DNA of 64,000 bases from Tetranychus cinnabarinus. Lineage: Eukaryota; Arthropoda; Arachnida; Trombidiformes; Tetranychidae. The position numbers and the translations under genes are program-made. The stretch covers positions 310,001 to 374,000 of the forward strand of contig WHVY01000005.1 of the NCBI GenBank assembly GCA_022266195.1. Reading direction: 5' to 3'. Every line of letters begins with the position of its first letter. The stretch's first letter is position 1. Of the stretch, positions 13,457 through 27,100 are shown in pieces. The notes beneath the pieces were generated by a model. The model was not told the DNA's origin, did no database searches, and was given only the letters and a program-made list of their open reading frames with translations.

Positions 13457-14380
13457 TGGTTCAATTGAACTTTGAATTAATCAGATTAACTCGTTTGGAA
13501 ACAATTTCGTTGAGTTACTTGAATTTGTATGCGATCATGTAATGCAATTATTGGAACAAGTTTTTCCAAACAAATTCAGTTATCGTCATCAATCCATTCA
13601 TTTGATTCAGGTAAGTTACTATTGCATTTGATTGTTCAATTGTCACGAATCAATTCAATTTCCCTTATCGATTTCACTTAATAAGCCATTAAAATGCTAT
13701 CAATATGAAAATCAAATTATTTACTACAAAATGGAATAAAGAAGGACGATTAATAGTCGATTAGTTGACGAAATTGCTGCTAATCGAGTTTCCCGTTCAT
13801 GACAATTTGTGGTAAACTTGAGTCCAAGAAAGAAAAGGAAAAGTTCATTTTTTGTATTTTCTCAACAATAAATGATTAACCAGTCAATTATTGGATGTTT
13901 TGCATCATTACTGGCTTTGGAATAGCTGTAATGTTTAGAATCTAAAATGACTGAATCTGTTTGATTCTCACAAGGTTTCTTTTTCAATCTTATTCGATTG
14001 TCATGAATGGAATGAATCTGATAAACAAGTGTTTTTTTGCCGTTTTTCACTTTACCACATTACAAATGAAAGCATCGTTTCTGTCGGCTCATTTCATGAT
14101 AATGATTGGAAGGTGGAAAAAAGAGAAAAGTTAAAGATGATTATCTCAATGACAATTTGGTTGACATTGTGATAGACAAGTAATAAGAGCAATGAAGAAA
14201 AAAAGTGGATAAATAAAGACGATAACCACAATGACCACAGTATTATTATCAACGGTTTACGGATCCTTGGCCTTAAAATGTCAGAAGACAAGTGTTTGTA
14301 AAAAAAGGTAACAATGAAGCTGATTGTTTTTGCATCAACACTGAATGTGATTCAAAGCAAGACCACAAATCCTAGATAAC

Positions 14381-14400
14381 CATCACACACACACACAAAC
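14381..14400. repeat. (CA)n microsatellite
   Basis: About eight CA units occur in a row. No function is implied. Confidence 0.7.
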
Positions 14401-14801
14401 AATAAATGAGTCTGTATAATGTAAGTAAATAACAATAACAATGATAATGATAAGCTCACAATCAACCGTATTAATACATAATACTATAAAATGGTGAAGA
14501 GAAGGAAAAAAATTGAAAAAAAGAAGCAAAAAAATGGTCAACAAAAATTTTTCCCACAATGATAACAGGTTAAAATAGCGATCAACAGCAACTGATGAGC
14601 TGAACAGAGAGTAAAGTAGCCAAAAAAACTTTGAATCTGCGGTTATTTGGGCCTTTTCTGAGCATAAAAAGTGCACAGTGCCAAAGTAGAGAGAAAAGGT
14701 GAAATCAAACATTTCACCAAAAACCATCAAAAGAAGAGTCAGAAAAAAAACTGAGCAACATTGACAAGTGAGTTGAAAAAATGGTGGGAGGTGATAAGAA
14801 T

Positions 14802-14850
14802 GGTAATGGTAATGATGATGATGATGGTGATTATGGTGATGGTGATGATA
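14802..14850. repeat. (GAT/GGT)n microsatellite
   Basis: An imperfect ATG/GAT/GGT trinucleotide repeat. On the minus strand it gives a polyhistidine-like open frame (14,383-14,874) that is a by-product of the repeat. Confidence 0.7.
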
Positions 14851-15840
14851 AATAGGCATAAGAATGGTAATCAAATGACAACAGTTTAAGACTTCGCTTG
14901 GTTACCTAACCATAAACCACGAAAACAACGAGCTTTAAGGGGATGACAAGAGAGTAGTTGTGTGTGTGACTAGTGAAAGAAACCACTTGTTAAGAGGCTT
15001 TACTTTGTGGGTTGATGTTGACTGACAGTGTGTAGACAGTGCCACTTGGCTTTACTCAACATTGAAACACTGAATGTGGCTTGTTATTGCAAACCTCTAC
15101 TTTAGTCGTTGATCTTTTTTTGTCTTTGCCCGGGACATGAAATCAGAGTCCATAAGAAAGTTGATTGTAACTCGGTTGGTTGAACTCGTCAAGAAAGAGT
15201 CAAACAAACGGGACAAATGTCAATGTTGATCGTAACAAGACACAATGATGATGAGTCTTGTTAGACAATGTGATGTCCACTTGTCACCACAACATTGATC
15301 ATAAACAATAGACACTCGTAAAAACACGCTTACAACTCTAATTGGTCTGTTTTTTATCATTAAAACCAATTTCATGTTCATGGTTTTTCTTTCTTTCACA
15401 TTTTTTCGCTCAAAGTAGCATGAAAGAGTTCTGTCGTTTTACGTTTAAAATGTTGGTTACATATTGTAGCCAACAAATGAAGTTTGATCAGAAAATGAAG
15501 TAACACGACTGTGACTGAATATTTGGTTTCAAAGATTTCAGTCACGAGTCCAAGTCAGCTTTTGGTTCAAACAAACAGAAGACCAAAATAAATATTTTTG
15601 TTTAGTTGAAGGTTAAATAAAAAGCTTCAAATTGTTCGAGATCGTTCGAAAATTCATAATTTTGGAAATTCGTAAGCACTTCGATTTTGAGCAAAATATA
15701 AACTCTTTTATTTGATTGATAGACTAGAACACTCAAAAGAATGTCTTTTTGGATTTCATTGCAAATCGCATTTGGTGATGTTTTATTAATAATCATGAAA
15801 TTATCCTCTATGAATAGATCGATTGTCTTTTATCAATTTT

Positions 15841-15871
15841 TGTCTCAATAATAATGCAAAATAAGCAATGA
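15841..15871 (+). repeat. dispersed ATGCAAAAT-type motif
   Basis: TGTCTCAATAATAATGCAAA followed by ATAAGC. This is the best-conserved copy of the family. Confidence 0.5.
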
Positions 15872-16003
15872 TAACTTTTGAATGTGCAAGGTTAAGCATG
15901 TTTACTGACTAAACCTTTTGTTTAGTTTAGATACAGAATCAGAATGAAAAAAACTTCATCAAAGCAACCGGCATTGTCTTGATTTGTTCCAAGTCTTATC
16001 AAT

Positions 16004-16036
16004 GTTTCCATCACAATAATCATGCAAAATAACGAT
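16004..16036 (+). repeat. dispersed ATGCAAAAT-type motif
   Basis: CACAATAATCATGCAAAATA followed by ACGAT, only about 150 bp after the previous copy and in the same orientation. Confidence 0.45.
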
Positions 16037-17730
16037 TAAATAGGCTTTCACATTGAATTAAAGGTTGAGAATGTAAAGAAATTTCAATTTAATCTGATGA
16101 TGAAATTTATCCTAATTTTTGTCTTTTATTTTCCTTTGAATGAAAAATGCGATTTTCTTGTTCCAATCAATCAATCAAAAGTAAAAGCCAACAGCCAAAA
16201 ACAGCCTCAACAAGCAAATAAAACTGTAGGTTGACTCATATTATTTATAATCATAATTATCATAATAATCATAATATTGCTTATCATCATCATCAGATTA
16301 TCTACTGATATCAACGCCTACATTCAAAGTGTCACTAATGTGCGTTAACAAGTTTTCATTCAAGTTTCCAATTTAAGGTTAGTCAATGATCAATAAAGTT
16401 ACTAGAAGCGAAATGAAAAATCGATTAAACGCAATTTGAGAGGGAAAATGTGCAAAGTCAAGGATTGTATAATACGGCAAAAGATTTGCAAGAGACTGAA
16501 AAGTTGTGCAAAAAAGCAAATTCAATAATTCGATAATTTAAGCAAATTCATGGTCACTTTGATATTGTCCATTTATAAATGTAATTACATGTGATTAAAA
16601 GTGACCAAGGGAAAGGTAAGTAAAAATAAGAAGCGAGAAAATACAAGAGTAAAGAATGAAACTCATGAGACTTTTACCTGCGGGAAAAAGGCGGGTTACC
16701 GTTCAAAGTAAAGATAAATGTTGAGTTGATGGTTAATTTGTTAATTATTTACTACTCATTATGGGATTAAAACAGAGAGAAAAGGACAAAACAAGAAAAG
16801 TCCAAAAAAACGAAAGGTACAAGCTACTAATTCGCCCTAATTATTACAGAATCTGCGTGAGTGAACAAATCGCACCGGATGCTGGTTATCAGTTAATCAT
16901 TATTAAAACTAATAATGAATTGCCTTTGAATTCACAGAGAGAAATGAAGGTTAAATTATTATAATAAAGTGAGAAAAGTTTGAAAATAATTGAATAGCAA
17001 AGGCAAGAAAAGGTAGAAAAATCAATGAACCATACAAAACGTTGCAACGAAAGCAACGAAATTTTGTTTATCTTTAAATTAGTAAAGACAAAGATTTATA
17101 TAATAGAGATGAAATTGCCTTTGGTTTTGGTTACCTTTTTTTAACGATAAAATGAGCAAACTGAATGATGATGCCCTCAAGGTACAAGTTCATTTCCTGA
17201 TTAACCGGAAATGAGGTTTAATTTTGTTGTGTTAAGATGGCTAATAGCATGGTTTGCTCATAAATTTGAATCTCTTTATTCGTCCAAAGACAGTTTTGCT
17301 AACTTTGTTTTTTTGTGTGTGTCTCTTCTTCTTCTTCTTTTTCATCCCATAGATGAACCTTTCTCACTTGATGAGAGCAATGATAATGATAAAGGTGAAA
17401 TTAAGCACGAAAATGGATCAATGAAGGATACCCAGCACTGACCAGATAAGATGCAAGTCAAGAATTTGGCATTTTTATTTTTTCTCTTTTTTTCTTGACT
17501 CTTCTTCGCCTTGCATTTCGTTGCTATTAGTTTTTTGTGCAAACTTAATATTATCATTATTATTATACAAACATGGGCAATGTTAAGTTTAGATAAAGTG
17601 AAATATAAAAAAAAAGTTGACGATACGCTTCGTCGATTTTAATGCCTAAGGTCATAAATGATTTTGTTTTCCCATGAATACGAGTCTTCTCAACTTCTTT
17701 ATTTCACCTTCTTTTTTCTTCTGAATTTAT

Positions 17731-17782
17731 TTTCTTCTTCTTCTTCTTCTTATTTTACAAGATTGGATGATGATGATGATGT
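17731..17782. repeat. adjacent (TTC)n and (GAT)n microsatellites
   Basis: A TTC run at 17,731-17,751 is followed within about 15 bp by a GAT run at 17,766-17,782. Confidence 0.7.
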
Positions 17783-18888
17783 TAGTTAAGACTCTTTTTT
17801 TATCGTTATTTAAGCCAATCTTTCACACACAGGATGAGGAGTGACTGATGAAGGAACACACGATTCAGAGTTAAGTGAATATCAAGTTGACTTGATGAAC
17901 GATGATGATAATGATAATGACGCGAATCAAGAAAATAACTGGCAAGAGAAAGTGTCTCTCTTTCGGTAGTTTAAGATGATGATGAGGATGAAAAAAAGAT
18001 TAAGATTCACTTGCTTTTACTTACCTTTTTTCAAGGTAAAAACTGTTCAAAGAAAGTTAAGTGTATGTGACTAAATGTAGTAATAATAATGTTAATGATA
18101 TTTTAATAATTATTTCAAAAGATAATAGTTAACTCAAGTTACCTGTTTTGTTCATTTTAATATTTTCGCTTGTTTGTGTTCCAAGCTGAATACATGTTAA
18201 TCTGTATCAAGATGAAGATGATGGTTAAGAGGATTATCATCATCTTTTTTGTTGAACGAAAATTAAAAGTTTTTTTTCTCTCGAAACGAAAGTTTTCTTC
18301 TTTAAACATCTTTTTGCTGTATTAATGTAATTTAATATCAGATTAATTGTGATTTGATACAATTGATTATTGTTTTGTTGTTTATTATCTTTCAATGATG
18401 ATCATATTATTATTCAACACTGTAATTCAATAGTTATTGTTGTTCAATAAAATAGAAGATAATACTTTGGTGAAAGGAAGAGAAAATGAGTTTATTCAGT
18501 TTTTTTATTCTCATGAATCTTTTTTTTCAATTCTTTCTTTTTCTCTCTCGTACCTTTCCAGGTAGCATTATTATTAGCTCATGGTGAGTGTTAAATGGAT
18601 ATTCATGTGATATAATGTATCATGTCTGTATTATAGCATCAATCAATCAAGGTAAATGGATAAACTTGGGACAATTCAGTTAATCTCAGTTTTCACCTTT
18701 CCATTGTCACCGAATTGCTCTCTTGTTGGCTTCTCAATTTCACTCTTAGCACAGTTTATCATAGTAATGACTAGAGTATTTAGCAGTCAATTTCAATTTA
18801 AATCAACCGTTTCAAATGTTTTGTTCAATTTACAGGTAAAGATTAAAAGAAGCAAATTGGCTTTATTTATGAATAGAGAAGTGAAAAT

Positions 18889-19482
18889 TCAGGTGAAATT
18901 AATAGTTGGAATTCGCTCAATATCATATTTTATCCTTGATATGTTCAAGTTAAGAACAAAACTTCTATACTTCAACTTGGTGTAAGAAAAGTGATCAGCT
19001 TCAATCAAACTTGTTATGTAAGTTTGAAGATTTGATAAAGTTTGTCCAAAAGTTTTCATCGTTAACGATAGCAAATATTGATCATGAAATTCGTCCTTAA
19101 ATTCAGTAAAAATAGCGAAGACTCAATATGAATTGTATTTGTAGAATCCAAATCTTTCTTGCTGAAATGGATTACAATTTAGTTCAGTAAAGTGATCTTC
19201 AGAGTAAACATCAATAGCAATAGCTTTTGCATATTTGATGGCAATTTTAATGTAACTTCAATCGTCAACTGGCATAAAGCTCGTATCATGGCATTCAACT
19301 CAACCAAAAATCTTATTGCAAAGTGTGCTTTATCAATGGGAAAAAGTCACTATTGGGTTTCATGCATATTCAGTTATTTGGCACATCCCCAGCTACCAAA
19401 ATTGATATCAATTTTAAAGAAGAAATGCAAAATTCGAAAGTTGAATTGTTCAAGATTGGAAATCAATCATCAAGTGATTTGA
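18889..19482 (-). pseudogene. decayed coding-like region, unrecognised
   Basis: The minus strand carries a frame reading through 18,889-19,110 (MKTFGQTLSNLQTYITSLIE then ADHFSYTKLKYRSF). It continues upstream, after one in-frame stop, with a coding-like segment (DVYSEDHFTELNCNPFQQER). The opposite strand also has a 96-codon frame at 19,192-19,482, so the correct strand is uncertain. Charge distribution and aromatic content look protein-like, but there is no recognisable domain, no clean splice signals and at least one stop. I read it as an old gene or transposon remnant. Confidence 0.27.
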
Positions 19483-20569
19483 TTGTGGTATAATTGGAAC
19501 CGATATTCAATTGCTTTCGACTCTTATGTGAACTTGCTTTTGAAATTGTGACATAAACTGTTTGGTTTCCTTTACTTTTTTCAATAAAACGATTGAAATG
19601 ATTCATTTGCGTAATAAGTTTCAATTTTGATTTCTTTATTATTGAATTATCCTTTTAATGAATCTGATACATTCCAATAGCGGGTGTAACTGACTCTTAT
19701 CTTTCAGCTATCAGTTTGCCTTTTTGATGAAAGAGTAGAGGTCATCGAGATGATTATCAACTTTTGTTTCATTAAATGTTCAATTCTGGCTCGTGGATGG
19801 GCATTACATGTAAAATAATCAGGACAAAGCTACATAATCATCATTATCATCATGAAAAGTTTATTATTTTACCTTTCGGCTGATTAATATAAATATAAAC
19901 CTTTTCTTATATAAATATATTTTTCAATATTTTTATTGATATTTGATGGCAAGAATAATTTTCCATTTGAACAAATTGGTCTGAAAACATTTTTAATCAA
20001 TAATGAGTTTCAATTTCATTGAATCACATGAATTTGCAACTGTTGATTCATTTAGTTTAACATTTTCCATTCATTTTCCTATTCATTTTGCTACTATTGA
20101 ACTAGATTGAATTAACGGCAAAAGCATATTAATGTAATCAAAAATGTAATGAGATTTATTACATTTAATCGGTAAATAATTATTAGGCAAGTTGTTTGCA
20201 CTCATGAACCTCTAAGTTTTTGCTTCAATAAATTTGATTGATTACATTTTAGAGAGAGAATTTATATTCTTTTTTTGTTAATGAAAAGTTCAGTTGATCA
20301 ATTGATCAATTCGATAAATGTTGAATCAACTTTCAAATTTCCTTTTCTTCCAAAATCCAAATTCGATTAAGGAAATATGGCATTAATTTGAGGATTGGTT
20401 CAGCTGGAAAATGCATTAATGAAAAGCATTGATTTAAGTCTCAAAATGAATTCAAGTAAAATTTAAATATAATAAATCACTAAACCGATCTTGAAAACCA
20501 CACTCAATGATATTTGCATGAAAGTGAAACTAAATAACTCTTAATAAAATCAACTGAGACGAGCCTTGA

Positions 20570-21115
20570 GCAGAGTCAAGATATTCTGGTTTAAGGTCGA
20601 GCAACTTCTTGTCCCAATAATAATGCAAAATAACTCGATGAGTTTAGAGTTTGATTCAAAAAGGTAAATTTCGAGTTTAATAATGCTATTAAGAATAACT
20701 TTGCAAACCAAATGATCACCAAACTTAAAGTGTAAGGACTTCAGCTAAATGAATTAAAGAAAAGACTATTTGACTGACGAAAAAGGAAACTAGATCTTGT
20801 CCATTCAGGACCAAAATTTCTTTAAGCAGAGTTAAAATAACTTGGTTTAAGGTCGAGCAACTTCTTGTCCCAACAGAATAACTCGATGAATCTAGAGCTT
20901 GATTCAAAAAGATAGTTTCGCTTTGAATATTGCTATTAATAATAACTTTGCAAACCAAATGATCACCCAACAGTGTTTACGTAACGAACTTGAGCTAAAC
21001 TTTATGCAAACTGGTTAGAAATCAATTCTTAATGAATTACGGAAAATACTCTTTTACTGGCGAAAAGCAGATTTGTCCAGAGTTGAAACTCTTGACCATT
21101 CAAGACCATAACTTA
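20570..21115. repeat. two-copy tandem duplication, period about 256 bp
   Basis: Copy 1 starts at 20,570 and copy 2 at 20,826, both with GCAGAGT. They share GGTTTAAGGTCGAGCAACTT, CTTGTCCCAA, AACTCGATGA, GATTCAAAAAG, AATAACTTTGCAAACCAAAT and GATCACC. Copy 2 is longer at its 3' end and has lost the ATGCAAAAT core that copy 1 keeps. Neither copy codes for protein. Confidence 0.75.
20610..20642 (+). repeat. dispersed ATGCAAAAT-type motif
   Basis: TGTCCCAATAATAATGCAAA followed by ATAACTCGATGA, inside copy 1 of the tandem duplication. The corresponding place in copy 2 (about 20,867) has a deletion removing ATAATGCAA. Confidence 0.5.
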
Positions 21116-24100
21116 ACATTTTATCAAGATTGTTTCATTTCCACCTCATATTCTTGGTAATTTCGTCTTTTTTGCAGAGGCTAAATAGTGTCTGTGAGCC
21201 TAGGCTATCGATATCAATTCAATGTTGAATTGCTAGCTCAAAACATCAGTAATGATACCTTACTAGACAAAAATCAGAGCAAAGCTCAGTTTGTTCTTGT
21301 TTTTATGAAGAGTTGGACGTAATGGAGGCTACGAGAACTGCATCTCAAGCACCAAAACTCATTTGTTTTCATAATTGTAATGTTCCAATTCTTGCAATTG
21401 CTAATCTAGTTCATGTTTCGTCGAAACTCTTTAGTTTGTAACAGTGCCTTTAGATTATTAAATAAAGCAAACACTTATTTACATTTTTTGAGCCTTTATG
21501 CACAACTTTGATTGTTAAACAAAAGAGATGCTCTTTTGGCGCCCTTTTATGGCGCCTCGACAAATGTTGAACACGTTTTTGTTTGCCCATTTAATTGAGA
21601 TTATCATTTTGTTATTCTACCGCTTCTTCACTTTTGATCATTTCCTCTTTTCCTCCCATTCCCAATGCAACTCCTCCCTCACCTTGCTTAAAGGCAAACT
21701 ACAAGTATCTTTTTGTACTATTATGTACAATCGTTTTGCGTCTGCCCTTTAATCACACCTACAAGTAAGGATACAATTCACGTTATGCACTCGTGCATGT
21801 TAACACCAGTCAAACAGTATCCATCAAAAGAATGTCATTTACTTACGATTCATCGGTTCCATTATAACAATGCCAAATGATAGTAATTATGAAGATGCAA
21901 ACAACAAGGTAATAACATTTTTCATCTGCGACCCCAAAACACGGAGAGAAAACACACAAAAATAAAGAGAGAAGCAAAGGTTTGATTAAAAGTCCCAATA
22001 AAGACAACACAACAGACATGATTCATGCACAAAAACAAATCTGATAAACTTGCAATGATTTTTAATTAAGATTCTGAATTTACATTATAAGACAATTGAA
22101 CAATCCAATTTCAACCCCAAGCCTTTGCTCATTAAAAGCACATAAACATCTTCTTTACCCAAAAGTCGTTCAAGACACTCCTCTCAGTGTGTCCAGTTGA
22201 GAGACATTTTAAAAGGTAATGAGTCTGAATGAAGATGAGAGCAAAGATGAAGATAAAGAAGAGAATGATCTTTGAGTATAAAAATTTGGGCAGATGGAAG
22301 CTGTGGTTTGCTTCTTCTCCGATGAAACGAAATGATAATAAAAAAAAAGAAGACTCTTGACTCTTGACATTACTGCTACCTTAAAAGGTCTGGACAACTT
22401 TTATTATTGTCTCTGTTCATCGGTAAATTCATCATGTCCCATCATTTGGACAGTTTTACTCTCTCCGCTCCCAACGGTACTCAGCATCTTCATGAGGCAC
22501 ACCTTTTATCCTTCATAATTAACCCAACAAGAGACATAAATTTCATTCAAGACGTGCACATGCAAAATCAGTGAGGGTTGAAAAGATGATGATGATGTTA
22601 ATATAATTCAAAGTACAAAAGTCATTGCATCTGTTTCATGTTGCTGCTCTTTTTGTCCTTTTTTTATGTGAAAACAAAGAAATGGTGAAAAATGAATTAG
22701 ACTGAGAGAGTCGGGGAAAAGAGCAGCTTTTATAGTTTTCGAAATACTTCTCTTGAATACTTGGTGAATACTCAGATTTATGGTTGTACTTGTTTTAACT
22801 TTATAATCACTTTTAAGGTAAGAATTGTTAATTAACTTGGAAAGTACGGAAAAAGCTAGTTTGCAAAAGATTTTAAATGATGACAGCGATAATTGTTTGT
22901 AGGAGTGTAAAGAAGGTTTGCACAAAGAGTTTCAACATTGTATTCAGATCGAAATGGTTTGAATAAAAATGATCAATTACCCTGTAAATCGGATAAGAGT
23001 CAGAGATCAGTAGATTTGTGCATAAATAAAGCAATAAAGTTGGCGAAATGAGAAACAAAAGTTGAATTTGCAATGCAAAAGTTTCGTTGATATACTTTTA
23101 GATCAAAATAATAGTTTAGAATCGGAAATTGGGTTCAATTCAAAAAGATTGATTTCTTTTCCAGATTATTCTCATTAGGCGATTGTATCATTTAGAATGC
23201 ATTTTAAAGCAATTTTCCCGAAATGAAGTAAAGTACTTGAATCTGGTTAATTGTCTGTATGATTTGATGAGCAATTTGGTAATTAAACAATCATTATGAA
23301 ACTCTCATCAATTCCATCAGTTTGCGATAATATCGTTGTTCAGTGGGCAACTTACAAGTTATTAGTCCTGAAGTTTAGTGGCTTGACCATTGTCCTAAAG
23401 AATAGTCTAAAGTAAAAGATGTCGTTACACATTCATCAATTTAGTTATTGGGTTTAAAAATATTTATGGTATGTTGCACTTCGCACAGATCATTATTCAC
23501 AGAAAGGAACCGAATCAGATTTACTGCTGATCGATAGTCAATTATGGTTTTGTATTAATTTCATGGAGAAACTCTAATTGATCGACTTCTAAAATCGAGA
23601 GCTTTTTGATTGAGTTTATTGATTGATGATAGAAATGCAACAAGTTTGTCTAGCACAAGAAAATTACTCAAACTCAATATGACAAGTTTTGCCACCTTTT
23701 AAGTTAGAACCTCGATTGGCGTGAATAATTTCAACAGCGCCCAGCATTGGTAAGTTAAGCGTGACAAAATACATAAACATTGCCGACTATTGTATTTGCA
23801 TCTTGAATCCAAGTTGAAAGGAATCAAAACTTGGACAAGTTTGAGGCTGAAAAACTTGATCATTAACTTGATTATTTACACATTTGTACTTGTATTTATT
23901 AATGCTTAACAATACAACGAAAAGAAGATCCATTTTCGATCTTCTATTGCAACCATTGTCAAGATTTGTTTTTAATAAACTTTTGCATACTAAAAATGGA
24001 AAGTTATTTGAATCGAAAAGCGTAAACTGACCAAAAGATGGCAGGCCAAAGTGGATATAAAGTTTTCTTTATTGTGTTTCGTTTGCTTGTTTTCATCAAG

Positions 24101-27100
24101 TTATCATGTTAATATTATTTATAATAAGGTATGTAATGAAAATTTACACATCACGAAGTGTTAATGCGCTAAAACAGTATAAACAGATAGAAATACAAAT
24201 AAATGTTAGATTTAACTGAACGATTATCTCTTAATAATAAGGTTGATTATCACATTGAAAAGGCCTTTTTCATCTTCAATAACAATCTTTATAATAACAA
24301 GGTTTTCGTCATCATTGCCAAGCTATTTAACAAATTATATTAAATTAGTGAACCCATAAAGGATGCAAGTGCATAAATGAAGTTGAGTTGATTAGTGAAG
24401 AGATCGTGTTCAAGTAGCTCAGCACGTTAAGAAAAAACAAAAGCAACCCAAATCGTGATTTAACAATTGTATGTAGAGCAAATGATATAATAAAAAACTG
24501 CCGAGAGATTCAATTATATTTTGTTTTTGCTTTTCAATTGAATTAATATTCATTCTGTGTAGCATTCAATTGGATTCAAGTTCAACTTAAACTACCGAAT
24601 AATTGCTCAGATAAAATCTAAACCCAAACATTGCGTCAAGTGCATTCTTTTGGTTAGCGCATTTGACTAAGTTTGGAATTGATAAAATAGTTGCCTTCAA
24701 ATCAATTGATTGAGTCGGATCGATCATTTGAAAAGAGTCAAGATGCTATCAAGAGACAGCAAACTAATTAAAAAATAAACGATCGCCAGTTTTAAAACTT
24801 CATGTCATTCGTTATTAAAGCATAGTTTAACCAAAAGAAGGTAAACTTCAACCTTCACTTTACAACTTTGAAAACTTGAAAACTCATCTTCATTCATCTT
24901 CAAATTTTATCCAAAATTGTGTCGTAAAACAAGCTTTGGTTACCTTTTAAGAAACGTATCGCTTTCAAATGGATCTCACAAACTCTCTGCAAAGGCAAAC
25001 TAAAGTTTGGATAGTTTTCAGTCTTTGCTAGACTTGTTTTTGTGAAGGTTCTGACTATGAATCCAAGAAAAGTCATTGTTTGATTGATTCTTAGACTGAT
25101 AGCTTTAGTTTTTGGTTGTAATTTGATGTTTCAAAGTAAGCAAAGCTCGAAACCCAGGACAAAACTGAGATCATTTAGTTCTTTCTGATCAACTTTTCTT
25201 ATGTCGCTCTGCTAGTCTATGCAATGTTTTTTGTTCCTCGATCTCTTTATTAGTTTGATTCTCATCTTTTTTGATATTCAGTAGAAAAGAGCCGAATGAT
25301 TGTTGCCAAAGTTTCTAGGAGCCACTAACGGAATGTGCATTTTAATACATCAACACTTACTGTTCAGGAAATGTTTTAAGGTTGGTTATTCAGGAAAATA
25401 GAGTGTTGATCATCATTCAAATATCATGCTGGTTCCTGAACATTATAACCAATTATACCATCAGACAGCCACAAAAAATGAACCAAATCAGAAGATGAGA
25501 GGTAGAAAAAACAAAAACATTGAAACTTTTTCCTTCTAACCATCGTGGTACTAATTATGGATAGCCAAGTATTGAAGGTAACAATTCAAAAGTAAACCAG
25601 AATAGATACAAAACCAAAGTTTCAACCTTAAAAGCCGTGATTAACAATGCTCAAGCAAGACTGGTAAGAATTGTGAATGAAAATTGTAAACTGAGAAAGT
25701 GATGATAATCAGCATGCTGTGTTGATTTAGCATCAATTTATGGTTGAACTACGAGAGCGCAAAGAGCAAAAGATGAGGCTAATAAGGAGATGATGGGAGT
25801 GATATGATTAGTTATTGCCTTTCAGTGGGAGGTTGAAATTGATCAATGCGCTTCTTGACTTCAAGTGTTCATTACTTGTTCCCAATGTTGCCCAGCATTA
25901 CAACAAAAAAACATGGAAACTTGAAAAAGAAGAAGAAACACAAAATTCCATTTCCCTCATTTCACTCATCTCTTAATTGCACATAAAAATATCATCATTA
26001 CAATAATATGATTGTAAATCTCCAGGAAACTTTTCAAGTAAAAGTGGAAACAAAAAGAGAAAAGGTATTAATCTGATTAGAATGAAATGAAAACTCTTAA
26101 AATAATCGTGAAAAAAGTGATTATCGATAAATTTGAATTTCTTTTTGGCCTTTTCTTCATCCTCATCTTTTCCAACTTTTCAAAACTTTTTTTTATTCCA
26201 TTTTTTTACACTATTCTGCTTCTTCATTTTGGATATTTATTTCAATAATGAAATCGATTGATCATAATGGTAACCAATTAATAGGAAATTAAATATCGAT
26301 TAGATGTGCACTTTGAATGCGAAAAAGGAAAATTCAAATTATCTTTAATATACTTTTGATGAACGGCGAAACGAAGCAAAACCAAGTGATCAAGTAAATA
26401 ATAGATGAGCTCTTTTCAGCTTAAACTTGATTCTCTCAGGCAATCAGGAGAAATGTGTTTTATCATTATTACGTTTAATATCATTTCGTTTTTTTTGTGC
26501 TTCAATATTATTAAATATTATTGATCCTATTATTTAAGGTAAAAAATTATTCAATAGCTATTAATATTTAGCCTTAAACAAGAAGCATCAACAGCCTCAT
26601 GTTTTCAGTGCAAACCTTTTTTTCTTGACTTGACTCAACTTTTTCTTTACGCAAATTTTGGTTCACTCAAAGTCTTTTCGTCTAATCTTGTTGCTCAACT
26701 TTCTTCAGCTGATTAACCATTTCATGAAGCAAATCAACCTTTTTTTCAATTGAATTTAAAATTAATTTCTTGTTTACTTCATTCATTATAATGAAATTTG
26801 ATTGAGCTTTACTCGATGAAAACTTTGCCTTTAAGCTCATTTTCATGGTGAAACAAAATGCTGGCCTGATGAGCTTTCATTATTTACTCGTCAAAATTTT
26901 GTAAATGCTATTGAATTTGCAGATTAAATTTGATTGAGATGAAAATGATTGAGTATCGATAGACTTTAGTTGATTTAATGAGTTCTCAATTAGATGCTAA
27001 CCTTGGAAAGAAACATTTATGCAATGTTTTGTCGTTGAACAGTATTCAATGACAAGTTCAAGCTCGAACTTGATTAGTTGGAAGATGAATCCTTAAAGTC

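Larger units (their letters stand above)
13457..18888. other. gene-free AT-rich DNA with microsatellites
   Basis: No exon is supportable. It contains (CA)n, (GAT)n and (TTC)n tracts and two copies of the ATGCAAAAT motif. Open frames in this span are low-complexity or overlap the microsatellites. Confidence 0.55.

Noticed and set aside
14383..14874. 163-codon minus-strand frame with a long His-rich stretch
   Set aside because: The His run is the translation of a GAT/GGT microsatellite and the rest is Leu/Phe-rich low complexity. No splice sites or domain.
17211..17557. Overlapping open frames on both strands around 17.2-17.5 kb
   Set aside because: They overlap TTC and AT-rich tracts, are of low complexity and start at weak codons.
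10071..18040. Repeated TTTACC/GGTAAA words as a CRISPR-like or satellite array
   Set aside because: Spacing is irregular, units are under 10 bp, and the genome is eukaryotic.
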